Source: Pirellulaceae bacterium
GTDB taxonomy: Bacteria; Planctomycetota; Planctomycetia; Pirellulales; Pirellulaceae
Assembly (NCBI GenBank): GCA_018402565.1
Contig: JAGYIQ010000008.1
Location: 164,001-228,000 of the forward strand
DNA: 64,000 nucleotides
Direction of reading: 5' to 3'
Under the pieces are notes generated by a model. It saw nothing but the letters and a program-made list of their open reading frames with translations. It did no database searches and was not told where the DNA came from. Positions 28,501 through 35,190 of this stretch are shown piece after piece (position 1 is the stretch's first letter; each line of letters starts with the position of its first letter). The position numbers and the translations under genes were made by a program.

Positions 28501-31500
28501 TGTGCCATCGTTGACGCGAATGGTCAGTGTGTGAGTCGCGCCCGTTTCGTAATCGAGCAGCGAACCGTCGGCAACAATGATCCACCCTGTGCTGGCGTCG
28601 ATCGCAAAGGCACCGGCGACGGTTTGGGATTGGATCGAATAGGTCAGTGCGTTGGTCGCGTCGAGTACATCGTCGGCGTTCCATTCGACCACGTAGCTGG
28701 CGGTTCCCGCGTCTGTCCAGTCATTCCAGCGTCCGTTTGCATCCCAAACGATGAGATTATCTTCATTGCCCGCGTTGTTGGGTTCACCGGAATGAGTCCA
28801 ATTTGTGTAAGCATCGTTCAGCCCGAATCCTGTCGTCCCGGATCCGTTCCCGGTCCAGAAAAGGTCACCATCCACCCCACCGGCCTGCCAGCGCCACACG
28901 CCTTCCACTGTCGAGTCACGACCGCCGAGCCAAATCTGATCGTTTATCGTCGCGTAGAAACTGGTAAACAGCGATTGTTCTGCCGCAGAACGGATGGTCC
29001 CCAACTGTCCGGAAACGCCTGCCAAGTTGGTAGCCAATGCCGCTGTGTTGGCTGAACTCCAAGTGACGTCGGTTTGTACCAGTTTGTAAAACTTGCCCGT
29101 TTCTGCGCTGTGAAGTAAGTTTGCATCCGCAGCCAGCAGGGCTGCAATTCTGGCTTCGCGTTCGGCGTCGACACCGTAAACTTGGCCGACGACGGTGCCG
29201 TTGAGTGCGTTTTCGTTGACCGCAAAAACCAGGCTGGCGGTTCCTGCTACATGACTGGCTTCACCCGTATTGGCCAGCGTGAGATTATTGCCTGCGACTG
29301 AATCGGTGGTCACGCCGGCGGATGACAAATCATTAAAACGCCAGTTGGCGATCATGCCCGGTTCGTTGAATGGCAAATCGCTGCGGTAGCTGGCGGCGAT
29401 CTCGCTGGCGGTACGAACATCGCTGAAAATTCGCACGTCTTGCAGTGTCGCCTGCCAACCACGATGCGTGTCAAACCCGCCGCTGCTGTTCTGCTGTTGA
29501 CCGATGATGAGCGCGCCGCCGGACTGCAATGTGTGCCCTGACTGCAACCCGGTTCCAGATGCGACAAGTATGCCGTCGACGTAAACGCTCCAATCGCCGC
29601 CGGAACTGTTCCAGGAAACAGCTAGCGAGTGCGGTTGACCATCTTCGAGTGTGCTGAAATCGAAGTCGGTGGTGGTGACTTCCGTTCCATTGATCATCAG
29701 TCGCAACGCGTTATTGAGATCGACTCGTGTCAAACGAAATTCATCGGTTCCGCCAGCCAACTGGTACTCGATCAAGGTATCCGAGCCATTGGACAGTGGT
29801 TCAAACACTGCTTGCAACTCAACGGTTAACGCCGTTCGTCCACCAAAGATCGCACCGCCATTGTCCGCTTGCAGGTAACTGTCGCCCAACAGCGTGCCCA
29901 TGTTCAGCGCTAGCCCGCCATCAGTGCTTCTAGCCGCGTCAATTCCCAAGCCGACAAAGCCGGAGACTTCAGCGGAGCTCGACGCGACGCCATCACTAAT
30001 CGTGTAGGTAAACTGCGTCCGTCCACCAAAGCCGGCATTAGGCGTTAACGTCAATGTTCCGTCGGCACCCAACGCCACCGAACCACCGACAATCGCGACG
30101 GGATTGCCCAGCGAGATTGCGTTGCCATTGATATGCGTCACCGTCAGCGGATCGGAGTCTGGGTCAAGATCGTTGACACGCACATCGAAGGTTACTGGCG
30201 TGTTGTTCGCTGTGGTAAACGTATCAGCGACAGCGACCGGAGGGTCATTGATGGCGGTGATGTCTACGGTGACGCTGCCTGTGGTCGATAACGCTCCGCC
30301 GCCTCCTTGGGCACCGGTGTTGCCGTCACTGAAGGTCCAGTTGATGACGGCGCTCGCTGGCGGATTGTCGCTGGAGTTGCTGTAGCGAATCTGCTGCATC
30401 GCCGAGTTGACGAGTGCATTCGTGGCGTTTGCGTTGAAAGTAATCGCCAGCGTGCCGCCGGTGTTGGTCAGCGTGCCGATCGTCGTGCCGCTGACGATGA
30501 CGTCGCTGCCGGAGAAGCTGAGCGTGCCGCCGCCACTGAAGACGTCTTCGGCGCTAGCGGAACCTTGTCGCGATAACGTGAGCGTGGCACCGGCAAAGTT
30601 GTCGGCTGCCGATAGTTCGGGATCGGCGATGGTCACGTCACCGTCCAACACCACGGCAGCGCTACCTTCGGTAAAGTTGACGGTGCCGCCGAGCAGACCG
30701 GAGGGGGCAACGTCGGCATCGAGCGATCCGTCGGCGTTGAAGCGGACAACTGTAATATCATTGTTGCTTCCGTTGGTGCCGTAGCCGGTTACGACAATCT
30801 TGCCGTCGGCTTGGATCACGACGTCGGTTGCAATGTCGTCCCCGGCACTGGTGGACCGAAGGACAAAGCCGCTTCCGCCGCCAAAGGAATTGTCCAGCGT
30901 GCCATTGACGTTGAGACGAAGCACCAAGAAGTCAGATGGTCCGCCGGGTTGTCCATAGCCTGCAATGACGACTTTTCCGTCCGCTTGCAGCGCTACACTG
31001 TGTGCTGGATCGTGCCACACGGTGGGGCTGAATGTTGCGACGCCATTACTCCCGAATGTAGTGTCTAATGATCCGTCGGTATTCCAACGACTGACAATCG
31101 TTCCCCATTGACCAAACCAGCCAGTACCGACGGCCACAATCTTGCCGTCGGGTTGAATGACTAGACTTTCGATCCAATCTTCGTGAGCCGCAAATGAGTT
31201 GGTCGCAATGCCATCACCGCTAAACGTCGTGTCAAGCGTGCCGTCGGTGTTATAACGCAATATCGTACTGTCAGGCCAACCGCTAATGGAGTGACCACCA
31301 ACGACAATCTTTCCATCCGATTGAATCGCAACACTGTTCGCACCATTCATTGGCATCGAGTCGGCAAATCCATCGCCTCCTCCAAAGCTGGTGTCCAGCG
31401 TGCCGTCGGCATTGAATCGAGCAACTGCCGTACCTACGACGACAATTTTTCCGTCGGACTGTACAGCAATTTCGTTGATGATGTCTGAAGTTCCTGATCC

Positions 31501-34065
31501 GACGGCGACTGTCACAATGCCATCGCCGCCGCCAAAGGTTGTGTCGAGTGACCCGTCGGCGTTGTAACGCACAAGTACAAAGTCGTTGCTGCCAGCGACC
31601 ATGCCATAGCCCGCGACCAGTATCTTGCCTGATGCGAGCACCTTGATGCTGTTGGCGTAGTCATTGCCCCCGGCGATATTCGTAGTGACAATGCCGTCAC
31701 CGCCGCCGAAAGTCGTATCGAGCGATCCGTCAGCGTTGTAACGCATGAGCAAGAAATCGCTGTTGCCGGCCACCATTGCCGAGCCCGCAACCAGCACTTT
31801 GCCATCGGGCAAGACGACGACGCTATTGCCGACATCGTTATCGCTGGCAATGTCGTTCGTCGCGATCCCATCGCCACTGAAGCCTGTCGAACCGGGCACG
31901 CCAAATGCGGGTGCCAGGTTCATAAGATTCGCTGCGGTTCGCGTCCCATCCGCGAACTGAAAGTTTTCGACACGATAGACCCTATCCGTGCCGTCGCGGT
32001 CAGGAGTGTTGTCCTGGATCGTGAAAAAATCACCGCCCGTGTCAGAACCCGAAGTAATGGTGTAGTCGTTCAAATTGCCAGTGAAGACGACGGTATCATT
32101 CCCCGCGCCACCGTCGATGATATCGTTCCCACCACCGCCGATCAGCACATCGTCACCGTTAAAGGTAGTTGTATCATGAACTGACACATCACCGAGAACG
32201 ATGCCTAAACTGCCAGATGGTGACAGGCTGCGAAATTGCAGTGTGGTTGTGGTTGAGTTGGCAGTAAACGTGAAGAAATGCTCTCCCCAGGTGCTGCTAT
32301 TGCTGTGGGAGTGATTGGATGACGCGCCCGCTGCACTAACCTCCACGGACCTTGTCGAGCCCGCATTTACTGACGTGATGAACCGGACGATGTAAGTGTT
32401 GCCTACCGTGGTACTGAGGTTTTGAGAGATGGTGCCCGGCGAACTCCCATCCATGTCGACGCCACGCCCGCCGGTCGGCGTGGTATAGCCAAACGTACCA
32501 AGCAGGTCGACACTGCCTTGGGTTACCGACCAGCCGCCCATGGTCTGGCCGCTGGAGTAAGTGACAAAGTGGCCTGGGTGTGGTGCGTTAAGGAACTGGC
32601 CATCGGCGACGGCGTTAACTCCCCCGAGCAGTACGTCATCTCCAGCCAGCCCCGTGATGGTGTCGTCACTCGCGGTACCCGCCAGCAGGTCGTTACCCGC
32701 GGTTCCATTGATGGTGGCCAGGATGCTGGTATAGCCCGCCTGCATGTCGACTGTAAAGGCAATCGGAGCCTCGATTGCACCGACTGCGTATTCCAGTTCC
32801 CAATTACCGCCGAGTATCGCAGAGCCCGTTAGGTCCGTGCTCGCCGCGATATCTGCACCGGTGTGGGTGCTAAGCACATGCAAGAGCTGCTGGCCGTTGC
32901 TCGTCTCGGCCACATCGCAGCCATAAATCAAGATGTCGCCGTTCTCGGACAGTGCCATCCCCCAGTTCGCCAGCACGTCGGCGTGCTGGTCGACGTTGTC
33001 CGCCGTCAGCCACGAACCGCCGAGCTGGATCATGCCGTCGGCACCGTGCGACACGAAGTGAATCGCATCGAGCCCCGCGTAATCTGCCAAAACTTCGCTG
33101 ACCTGATCAAAGCCACTGTCCGATCCGCTGAGGATATACACTGCGATCGCACGACCGTCGATGTCTGCTTGCTGCTGCACGTCGATGACTAATAGGTCGA
33201 GATCCAGAATGTCTCCTTGAACAAAGACGACCTCTCGGGTCTTCGAAGCGATCAGAGTTTCGACCTGAGTTTCGATCGGATCATTCAGGTGGTCCAAGTT
33301 CTGGTTGCCACCTAGCGAGACAGGACCGACGGGCCCGGAGTCAGCCGCGACATCGGCTCCCGTCCAATCCGCGATCTGACTCAATAGATCGCGACCGGCC
33401 TGATCGGACGCCAGCTCGCTGCCGTAGAGCAAGAGATCCGCGTCCGCATGCAGGACCGAGCCCCAGAGCAAAAAGTCCAGCTCTCGCGTGGCCAAGTTGC
33501 TGCTGTCCAGCCATGTTGAGCCCAGTTTCCAGGCTTGCGAGGTGCCATGCGACAGAATATGCAACGCATCGATCGTGCCCAATTCGTAGTCCGCCAATTG
33601 GGCCGTGACTTGGATCAAGCCGTCCAGGTGCTCGTCGATATACGCCACATCGATTTGCCGCCAGGGATCGGACTGAGACAAAATATCGTCCAGAAGTTGT
33701 TGGTAGTTGGCGAGGCCTTTATCCACCAACACCACCTCGCGACGGATGGCCAGCGTATCACCCGCAGGCTCAGGTGCGGGCGTTTCATAGGTTGCGATCG
33801 ATCCGACTGATGCGTCTGTTGCGTCTGATGCAGCCGATCCATACTGAGAATCGTATGAGAATAAGTCGCTACTGGCTTCGGAGCCATCGTAAGTCGCGGG
33901 CAGTTCGACGTCGGGCACAAATAGGCCGAAGGGCGAGGCACTCATAAAGATGCGTCGCTCCAGCTCCTCGGCGTGGAGCCGGAAAACGTTTGTACGAGGT
34001 TTTTGACTCACCGGCTCGCGCTGGGATTTTCCCGCGAACCGTCGGAGCCAAGTCGGCCAGTGCAT
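19486..34065 (-). CDS. Giant multidomain surface protein, N-terminal 4.86k residues
   Basis: The frame is open to TTG 34077, but ATG 34065 with GGTGG just upstream is the better start. Order with genomic position: planctomycete N-terminal motif ELERRIFMSAS (~33.95 kb); two DUF4347 domains (33.76-33.28, 33.24-32.78); RTX repeats split by a DUF642-like domain (32.7-32.08); delta-60 array 1 (31.9-30.74); Ig-like domains; LamG (29.95-29.33); cadherin enclosing a C-type lectin domain (29.24-28.44); LamG (28.4-27.77); ConA-like (27.76-27.24); cadherin enclosing DUF642-like and C-type lectin domains (27.2-25.93); Ig-like enclosing LamG (25.94-24.97); delta-60 array 2 (24.97-23.77); Ig/CSPG-like (23.76-21.9); PKD and BspA-type LRR (21.88-20.88); VCBS (20.87-19.6). 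The last ~35 residues, after IEGAND near 19590, are out of frame. Probable secreted, calcium- and glycan-binding adhesin. No protease or other catalytic motif was seen. Confidence 0.85.
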   Translation of the reverse strand: MHWPTWLRRFAGKSQREPVSQKPRTNVFRLHAEELERRIFMSASPFGLFVPDVELPATYDGSEASSDLFSYDSQYGSAASDATDASVGSIATYETPAPEPAGDTLAIRREVVLVDKGLANYQQLLDDILSQSDPWRQIDVAYIDEHLDGLIQVTAQLADYELGTIDALHILSHGTSQAWKLGSTWLDSSNLATRELDFLLWGSVLHADADLLLYGSELASDQAGRDLLSQIADWTGADVAADSGPVGPVSLGGNQNLDHLNDPIETQVETLIASKTREVVFVQGDILDLDLLVIDVQQQADIDGRAIAVYILSGSDSGFDQVSEVLADYAGLDAIHFVSHGADGMIQLGGSWLTADNVDQHADVLANWGMALSENGDILIYGCDVAETSNGQQLLHVLSTHTGADIAASTDLTGSAILGGNWELEYAVGAIEAPIAFTVDMQAGYTSILATINGTAGNDLLAGTASDDTITGLAGDDVLLGGVNAVADGQFLNAPHPGHFVTYSSGQTMGGWSVTQGSVDLLGTFGYTTPTGGRGVDMDGSSPGTISQNLSTTVGNTYIVRFITSVNAGSTRSVEVSAAGASSNHSHSNSSTWGEHFFTFTANSTTTTLQFRSLSPSGSLGIVLGDVSVHDTTTFNGDDVLIGGGGNDIIDGGAGNDTVVFTGNLNDYTITSGSDTGGDFFTIQDNTPDRDGTDRVYRVENFQFADGTRTAANLMNLAPAFGVPGSTGFSGDGIATNDIASDNDVGNSVVVLPDGKVLVAGSAMVAGNSDFLLMRYNADGSLDTTFGGGDGIVTTNIAGGNDYANSIKVLASGKILVAGYGMVAGSNDFVLVRYNADGSLDTTFGGGDGIVTVAVGSGTSDIINEIAVQSDGKIVVVGTAVARFNADGTLDTSFGGGDGFADSMPMNGANSVAIQSDGKIVVGGHSISGWPDSTILRYNTDGTLDTTFSGDGIATNSFAAHEDWIESLVIQPDGKIVAVGTGWFGQWGTIVSRWNTDGSLDTTFGSNGVATFSPTVWHDPAHSVALQADGKVVIAGYGQPGGPSDFLVLRLNVNGTLDNSFGGGSGFVLRSTSAGDDIATDVVIQADGKIVVTGYGTNGSNNDITVVRFNADGSLDADVAPSGLLGGTVNFTEGSAAVVLDGDVTIADPELSAADNFAGATLTLSRQGSASAEDVFSGGGTLSFSGSDVIVSGTTIGTLTNTGGTLAITFNANATNALVNSAMQQIRYSNSSDNPPASAVINWTFSDGNTGAQGGGGALSTTGSVTVDITAINDPPVAVADTFTTANNTPVTFDVRVNDLDPDSDPLTVTHINGNAISLGNPVAIVGGSVALGADGTLTLTPNAGFGGRTQFTYTISDGVASSSAEVSGFVGLGIDAARSTDGGLALNMGTLLGDSYLQADNGGAIFGGRTALTVELQAVFEPLSNGSDTLIEYQLAGGTDEFRLTRVDLNNALRLMINGTEVTTTDFDFSTLEDGQPHSLAVSWNSSGGDWSVYVDGILVASGTGLQSGHTLQSGGALIIGQQQNSSGGFDTHRGWQATLQDVRIFSDVRTASEIAASYRSDLPFNEPGMIANWRFNDLSSAGVTTDSVAGNNLTLANTGEASHVAGTASLVFAVNENALNGTVVGQVYGVDAEREARIAALLAADANLLHSAETGKFYKLVQTDVTWSSANTAALATNLAGVSGQLGTIRSAAEQSLFTSFYATINDQIWLGGRDSTVEGVWRWQAGGVDGDLFWTGNGSGTTGFGLNDAYTNWTHSGEPNNAGNEDNLIVWDANGRWNDWTDAGTASYVVEWNADDVLDATNALTYSIQSQTVAGAFAIDASTGWIIVADGSLLDYETGATHTLTIRVNDGTNTYDKAFSVSLNDLAEGNDNAPTNLSSGIELNTDGGNDAYLIAQDGGAILGGLTSFTFETQFATTSGANNTPLLSYEIGTYNSNIVVVDVSTSGNLRLTIGGTTVETDYAYANLADGQIHSVAATWDNSSGAWAIYVDGETVGSGTGLRVGYTIASGGSLVFGQEQDGANMGYSSNQVFSGTLYDLRLWNEVRSEPEIALNYQNKFDAGNLPSGLVANWQMDGFNGSNQVVDLVSGNNLSIGHATNLTTELTTWTNQVGGVTANGNTLTYVDEGVANGWGPSGITSTTFSSLGYTDNYTFSFTLDNTTNFASMIGLGLNETNANWDDVDHAFYFYAPSGSSIQIYESGASIGTFAVNYTAGSEFSIYVNGTTLQYQHNGTTFLTRTITAGQNFYVDTSFYRDTGTFGNQDDYSFSNLRVFSGNTEGTGFIASTSREDLHISENSPGGTSVGFVVPSDPDISNDVVKDGLFLEAANPGSHTTYSAGQTIGDWTVRFGSVDLIGTLWPASPLGGRSIDLNGSSAGGIYQTLDTVAGRQYQVVFAMSGHWGGGDAVKDVRVSADGVSQDFSIAQPVGWSTSNMLFINRSFTFTATDGSTELDFASLDTTGSFWGPAIADVRVIEIPAAVTTILNNDPTLSYDAATGKFYRVVNSATTWTAAQTAANSATLNGQSGQLATVRSSYENDILWDIARSINADVWIGASDQTVEGTWRWQDGTADGETFWLGNSAGTQQQGFYQNWKPGEPSATVASEDYARIQVTNGQWLDSSASNTFAYIIEWDASEVLSSFTFTLTDDANGRFTINANTGEITVAGGASIDYETATSHNVTVQVTDAAGNSYNEVMSIAVDNLGGEPTQTIPIATQTINEDTTLVFNTAGGNAITVSDTNAGSNTPLQVLLTVNNGTLTLAQATGLSIPGGANGSGFMVLQGTESDINAALEGLTYTPTANYNGSDSLTVTTSLGADLQGLYTFEDGNVADQSIGTANNGTFQGGATTVVDPQRGEVLSLDGVDSFVAIDPKLGFLDQVTVAAWVKVDSGSGHVVSLGNDIILEVRADGTLQGRFRYDNASVWRATDSSATIVGEGWKFVSYVFDQNSQSQRLYVDGVLVGETAHVESIVQSSSSLLQHVIGANGNPTSGFLAGLVDDARIYTRALSADEIAALATDQTSTTGTVAIQVDAVNDGPAFGVPGSVGFGGDGIVSTDIAAGDDVGNSVAVLPDGRVLVAGSAVVAGNSDFLLMRYNVDGSLDTTFGGGDGIVTTDIAGGNDSANSIQVLASGKVLVAGHAMVAGNNDFTLVQYNADGSLDTTFGGGDGIVTVDIGSGTSDSISEIAIQSDGKIVVVGSTVARFNADGSLDTSFGGGDGIVDSMPIDNGARSVAIQSDGKILVGGFTFSHFWTDSTILRYNIDGTLDTTFSGDGIATHSFSADEDWINDIVVQSDGKIVAVGAGWGGTIVSRLNTDGSLDTGFGTGGSATFNSTVGYEEAFSVALQADGRIVVAGLGQPSGSGGPLDVIVLRVNVDGTLDNSFGGGDGFVVQSTSAGDDWAIDVVIQADGKIVAAGYGTNGSNDDIIVVRFNADGTLDADVAPSGLLGGTVNFTEGSAAVVLDGDVTIADPELSAADNFAGATLTLSRQGSASAEDVFSGGGTLSFSGSDVIISGTTIGTLTNTGGTLTIAFNANATNALVNSAMQQIRYSNSSDNPPASVQLDWTFNDGNTGDQGSGGALTAIGSTTVNITAINDPLIANPNSYTALEGNTITGNLITDDTGSGVDSDPDGNPLSIASFSIAGVPGTQSVGTPVLIAGVGTITIQANGNFTFVPETDYNGSVPTITYTLTDTLNSRVPSLYVTSDLSGTGPLGTLWSSSTMSISNGTVFNFEFFASASAHHAGIANARWVLYDPSNTSNFQYIGPQVRTGGWAGTAEGIELSETSTLFTSTFAFTGPSGDYALGLVWTADSGGAGRDITFAPLLSTAQSQLDLTVQPVNDAPVIVNNTGMTVGEGTTTTITTAMLSATDIDDTDATLEFHLTSALSGGQLELTTNAGVAITSFTNQQVTDGQVVYVNFSNSDADDSFDFEVRDGGEDGVTFPSGTFNIVVDPDSITTAPDTFTMISGAPIAIDVVSNDVDAQGDLLSVVEIIDTAGGGTVTVLTNAGDTATLASGTTVELRSDGRLNVIAASDGTETFQYRVSDGGESDTETVTLNVTTDETTAQAIGFVTTWDTTLGDGENTIELLVNSGSDNYTIFWGDGTSTTGASGNTSHTYATAGQYTISIVGDLAGFAFDNTGDIDKLTSIEQWGNVAFENFSNAFDGADNLVYNATDNPDLTGVTSLAEMFRNSSFNGDISNWDVSSVTNMSAMFLGATSFNSDISGWDVSSVTNMNSMFRSASNFSADLSGWDVSSVETMREMFRDAVAFNSDLSGWDVSSVNNMFRLFRNAGSFNSDLSGWNVGSVTNMSEMFSNASSFDSDLSGWNISLVTNMSVMLNGSGMSATNYDNTLIGWAGQSVQSNVTLGAAGRVYTEVAFAARDTLVNTYGWTITGDLTVNDAPSFSGTLDGNPTYVENGPAMLLDIDVAVSDLELDVINGGNGNYSGASLTIVRDGGANSVDTFSFVDGNGITLSAGNLFKNGQAIASFDTTSVSGELTITWTDAGGEVPTKADVDVIMRQVAYANASENPAASVQLNWTFRDGNTGVQGTGGELSATGSTTVDITAVNDAPVQAAIEVTPLAYTENDGPVAITSAMTITDVDDTHIESAIVAITGNYHSSEDLLSFTNQNGITGSYNSSTGTWTLTGSATLAQYEAAIRSITYTNNSEHPDTTTRTISFTVNDGDANSNTVTRDITITRVNDAPIANADSATAVEAGGTANGTAGTNPTGNVLTNDTDVDSGDTKTVIGVSAGVPALAGGPVSSPIAGTYGSITIAADGSYTYTIDNDNPTVQALNVDQSLQDVFTYTMQDSGGLTSTAQITITIEGANDEQSNRHQHRHHRTRRFDHQRHHQRDVANNRR
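20890..21600 (-). repeat. BspA/DUF285-type LRR array inside the giant protein
   Basis: About seven repeats of ~25 residues (75 bp) follow the pattern WDVSSVTNM-(x)2-MF-(x)3-SFN-(x)DLSG. They are preceded by a PKD-like segment (NYTIFWGDGTSTTG at about 21.77 kb). This array is characteristic of BspA-family surface proteins, implicated in adhesion in other bacteria. Confidence 0.85.
23775..24965 (-). repeat. Delta-60 repeat array 2 of the giant protein
   Basis: About seven repeats of ~55-60 residues with the signature DGSLDTTFGGGDGI, then DGKI(V/L)V(A/V)G and RYN(A/V)DGSLD, typical of delta-60 (TIGR02608-type) beta-propeller arrays. It is framed by FGVPGS at the N-terminal side and ADVAPSGLLGGTVNF at the C-terminal side, exactly as in array 1. 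Confidence 0.85.
30735..31920 (-). repeat. Delta-60 repeat array 1 of the giant protein
   Basis: About seven delta-60 repeats with the same boundaries as the array at 23775-24965. The region just downstream (30496-30725) is identical over ~230 bp to 23536-23765, exactly 6960 bp away, so the two arrays are paralogous blocks with recent exchange. Confidence 0.85.
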
Positions 34066-34312
34066 GTGTCCACCCAAAAAAAATATGTCCGGCTGTCAAA
34101 TCACGGTGTGTGGTTGCTTGGCATTATTGTTCAGCACTTTAACGATTAAAGATTAGCTAGCCCCTGCAGTTTTCTCAGTCCTTTAAAAGGTCGTAGCCGG
34201 TAGAAACGGTCTGTCTTACGGAAGCGATTGTAGCGCGATAGGCGACCCTGCCGGGGCATGTTAATATGTAGGGGTTGGGGTGGTCGGTTGATTTTGTCGG
34301 GCGTCAGCCTCA

Positions 34313-35014
34313 ATGGTCCTGGTCCTGGAGAGGGGACGTAAGTTGAACGATAATCGAGCGGCGGAAGTGCCTTGGTGGGACGTCGCCTTTGTGCTAGCGG
34401 GGCTCGGGATAGCGGCTGTCGGGGTCGCCCCCTACGACCAAGAAGTTTCGGCGTTTTTTGGCCAACGGCGGTGGCCTTCGGACTTGAAACGACTGATCGA
34501 CCTGAGTGAGGTCATGGCACATGGTCTGGCGGTGGCCGTGATCCTGCTGCTGATTCATCGTGTGGCTCTCGCCGTCCGTCCCCAGTTTTGGTGGTTGGTG
34601 GCCTGTCCCTTGGCTGGAGGCTTGGGGGCCAACCTGGGCAAATTGCTCGTGTCGCGTATCCGCCCCTACCGCTATTGGGAGTTGCAGGCGACCGCGGACT
34701 CGGCGTTGTCCAGTTTTGTAGGCTGGTTACCCGTCTTGGAGAGCAATTACCTCCGTGAGAGTTGGCGGCAGTCATTTCCGTCCGGGCACACCGCGACCGC
34801 GTTTGCCTTCGCCGTCGGGTTGAGTTGGGTCTTTCCCCGTGGTCGCTTCCTGTTCTACACGCTGGCCACGTTGGCGGGGATCCAGCGGTTGGTCAGCAAT
34901 TCGCATTGGCCCAGCGATGTGCTGGCCGGCGCGGCGGTCGGCCTATTGTGCGGATGTTTGGTCAAGCAGGTTGCAGTCCGACAGATTGCAGTCAAGCAAG
35001 TTGCAGTCCGATAA
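34313..35014 (+). CDS. PAP2-family membrane phosphatase
   Basis: The 233-aa polytopic membrane protein shows the three PAP2 signature blocks: K-x6-RP in KLLVSRIRPY, PSGH in FPSGHTAT, and the late His/Asp block SNSHWPSD. The family dephosphorylates lipid phosphates such as phosphatidic acid, PGP or undecaprenyl pyrophosphate at the membrane surface; the substrate here is not determinable. About five to six hydrophobic segments are visible. ATG 34313 has no RBS. An in-frame TTG at 34343 sits 6-7 nt after AGGGGA and may be the true start, giving a protein starting NDNRAAEVPWW. The C-terminal tail (QVAVRQIAVKQVAVR) is encoded by a 15-bp tandem repeat whose fourth unit supplies the stop codon. The giant surface-protein gene is divergent, with 235 bp between them. 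Confidence 0.85.
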   Translation: MVLVLERGRKLNDNRAAEVPWWDVAFVLAGLGIAAVGVAPYDQEVSAFFGQRRWPSDLKRLIDLSEVMAHGLAVAVILLLIHRVALAVRPQFWWLVACPLAGGLGANLGKLLVSRIRPYRYWELQATADSALSSFVGWLPVLESNYLRESWRQSFPSGHTATAFAFAVGLSWVFPRGRFLFYTLATLAGIQRLVSNSHWPSDVLAGAAVGLLCGCLVKQVAVRQIAVKQVAVR

Positions 35015-35031
35015 GTTGCAGTCCGGCAAGT
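34967..35031 (+). repeat. 15-bp tandem repeat spanning the PAP2 stop codon
   Basis: Four and a part units of the form (c/t)a(g/a)(g/a)ttgcagtc(c/a)(g/a)(a/g): 34967-34981, 34982-34996, 34997-35011, 35012-35026, then a partial unit. The first codon of unit 4 is taa instead of cag/caa, giving the stop. Beyond it the frame would continue VAVRQVG and stop at 35038. Confidence 0.85.
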
Positions 35032-35190
35032 TGGGTAAGATGTCTCAAATGCTCAAAATAGCCCGTGCTAGCATGAATTAGATTTTTCTTTTGTAGCGAT
35101 TTGCCGATATCTGAGGAGGGGGGCTGCGCCGACTGGCAGGCAGCTCGGTGGGGGGCTCCTTCACTTCAAGATCCATACGGCAGAGAATCC

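Larger units (their letters stand above)
6488..34065 (-). other. Giant modular surface-protein locus (frameshifted in its 3' repeat array)
   Basis: The pieces listed separately below read as one gene from ATG 34065 to stop 6488 on the minus strand, about 9,190 codons. Each piece ends and the next begins inside the same domain type, with small overlaps where a single base is gained or lost. Order from the N-terminus: planctomycete N-terminal motif, two DUF4347 domains, RTX repeats, delta-60 propeller, LamG, lectin-in-cadherin, second delta-60 array, CSPG-like domain, PKD plus BspA-type LRR, VCBS and Ig-like domains, about 29 VCBS-type units, one cadherin domain and a unique C-terminus. It is a probable secreted adhesin. 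All frame breaks lie at or below ~19.6 kb and none lie in the 5' 14.5 kb, which points to sequence errors in repeats rather than decay, but a real pseudogene cannot be excluded. Confidence 0.8.

Noticed and set aside
34096..34101. TTGACA -35 box for the giant gene (minus strand)
   Set aside because: No acceptable -10 element lies 16-18 bp downstream before the start codon; planctomycete promoters also rarely fit this consensus.
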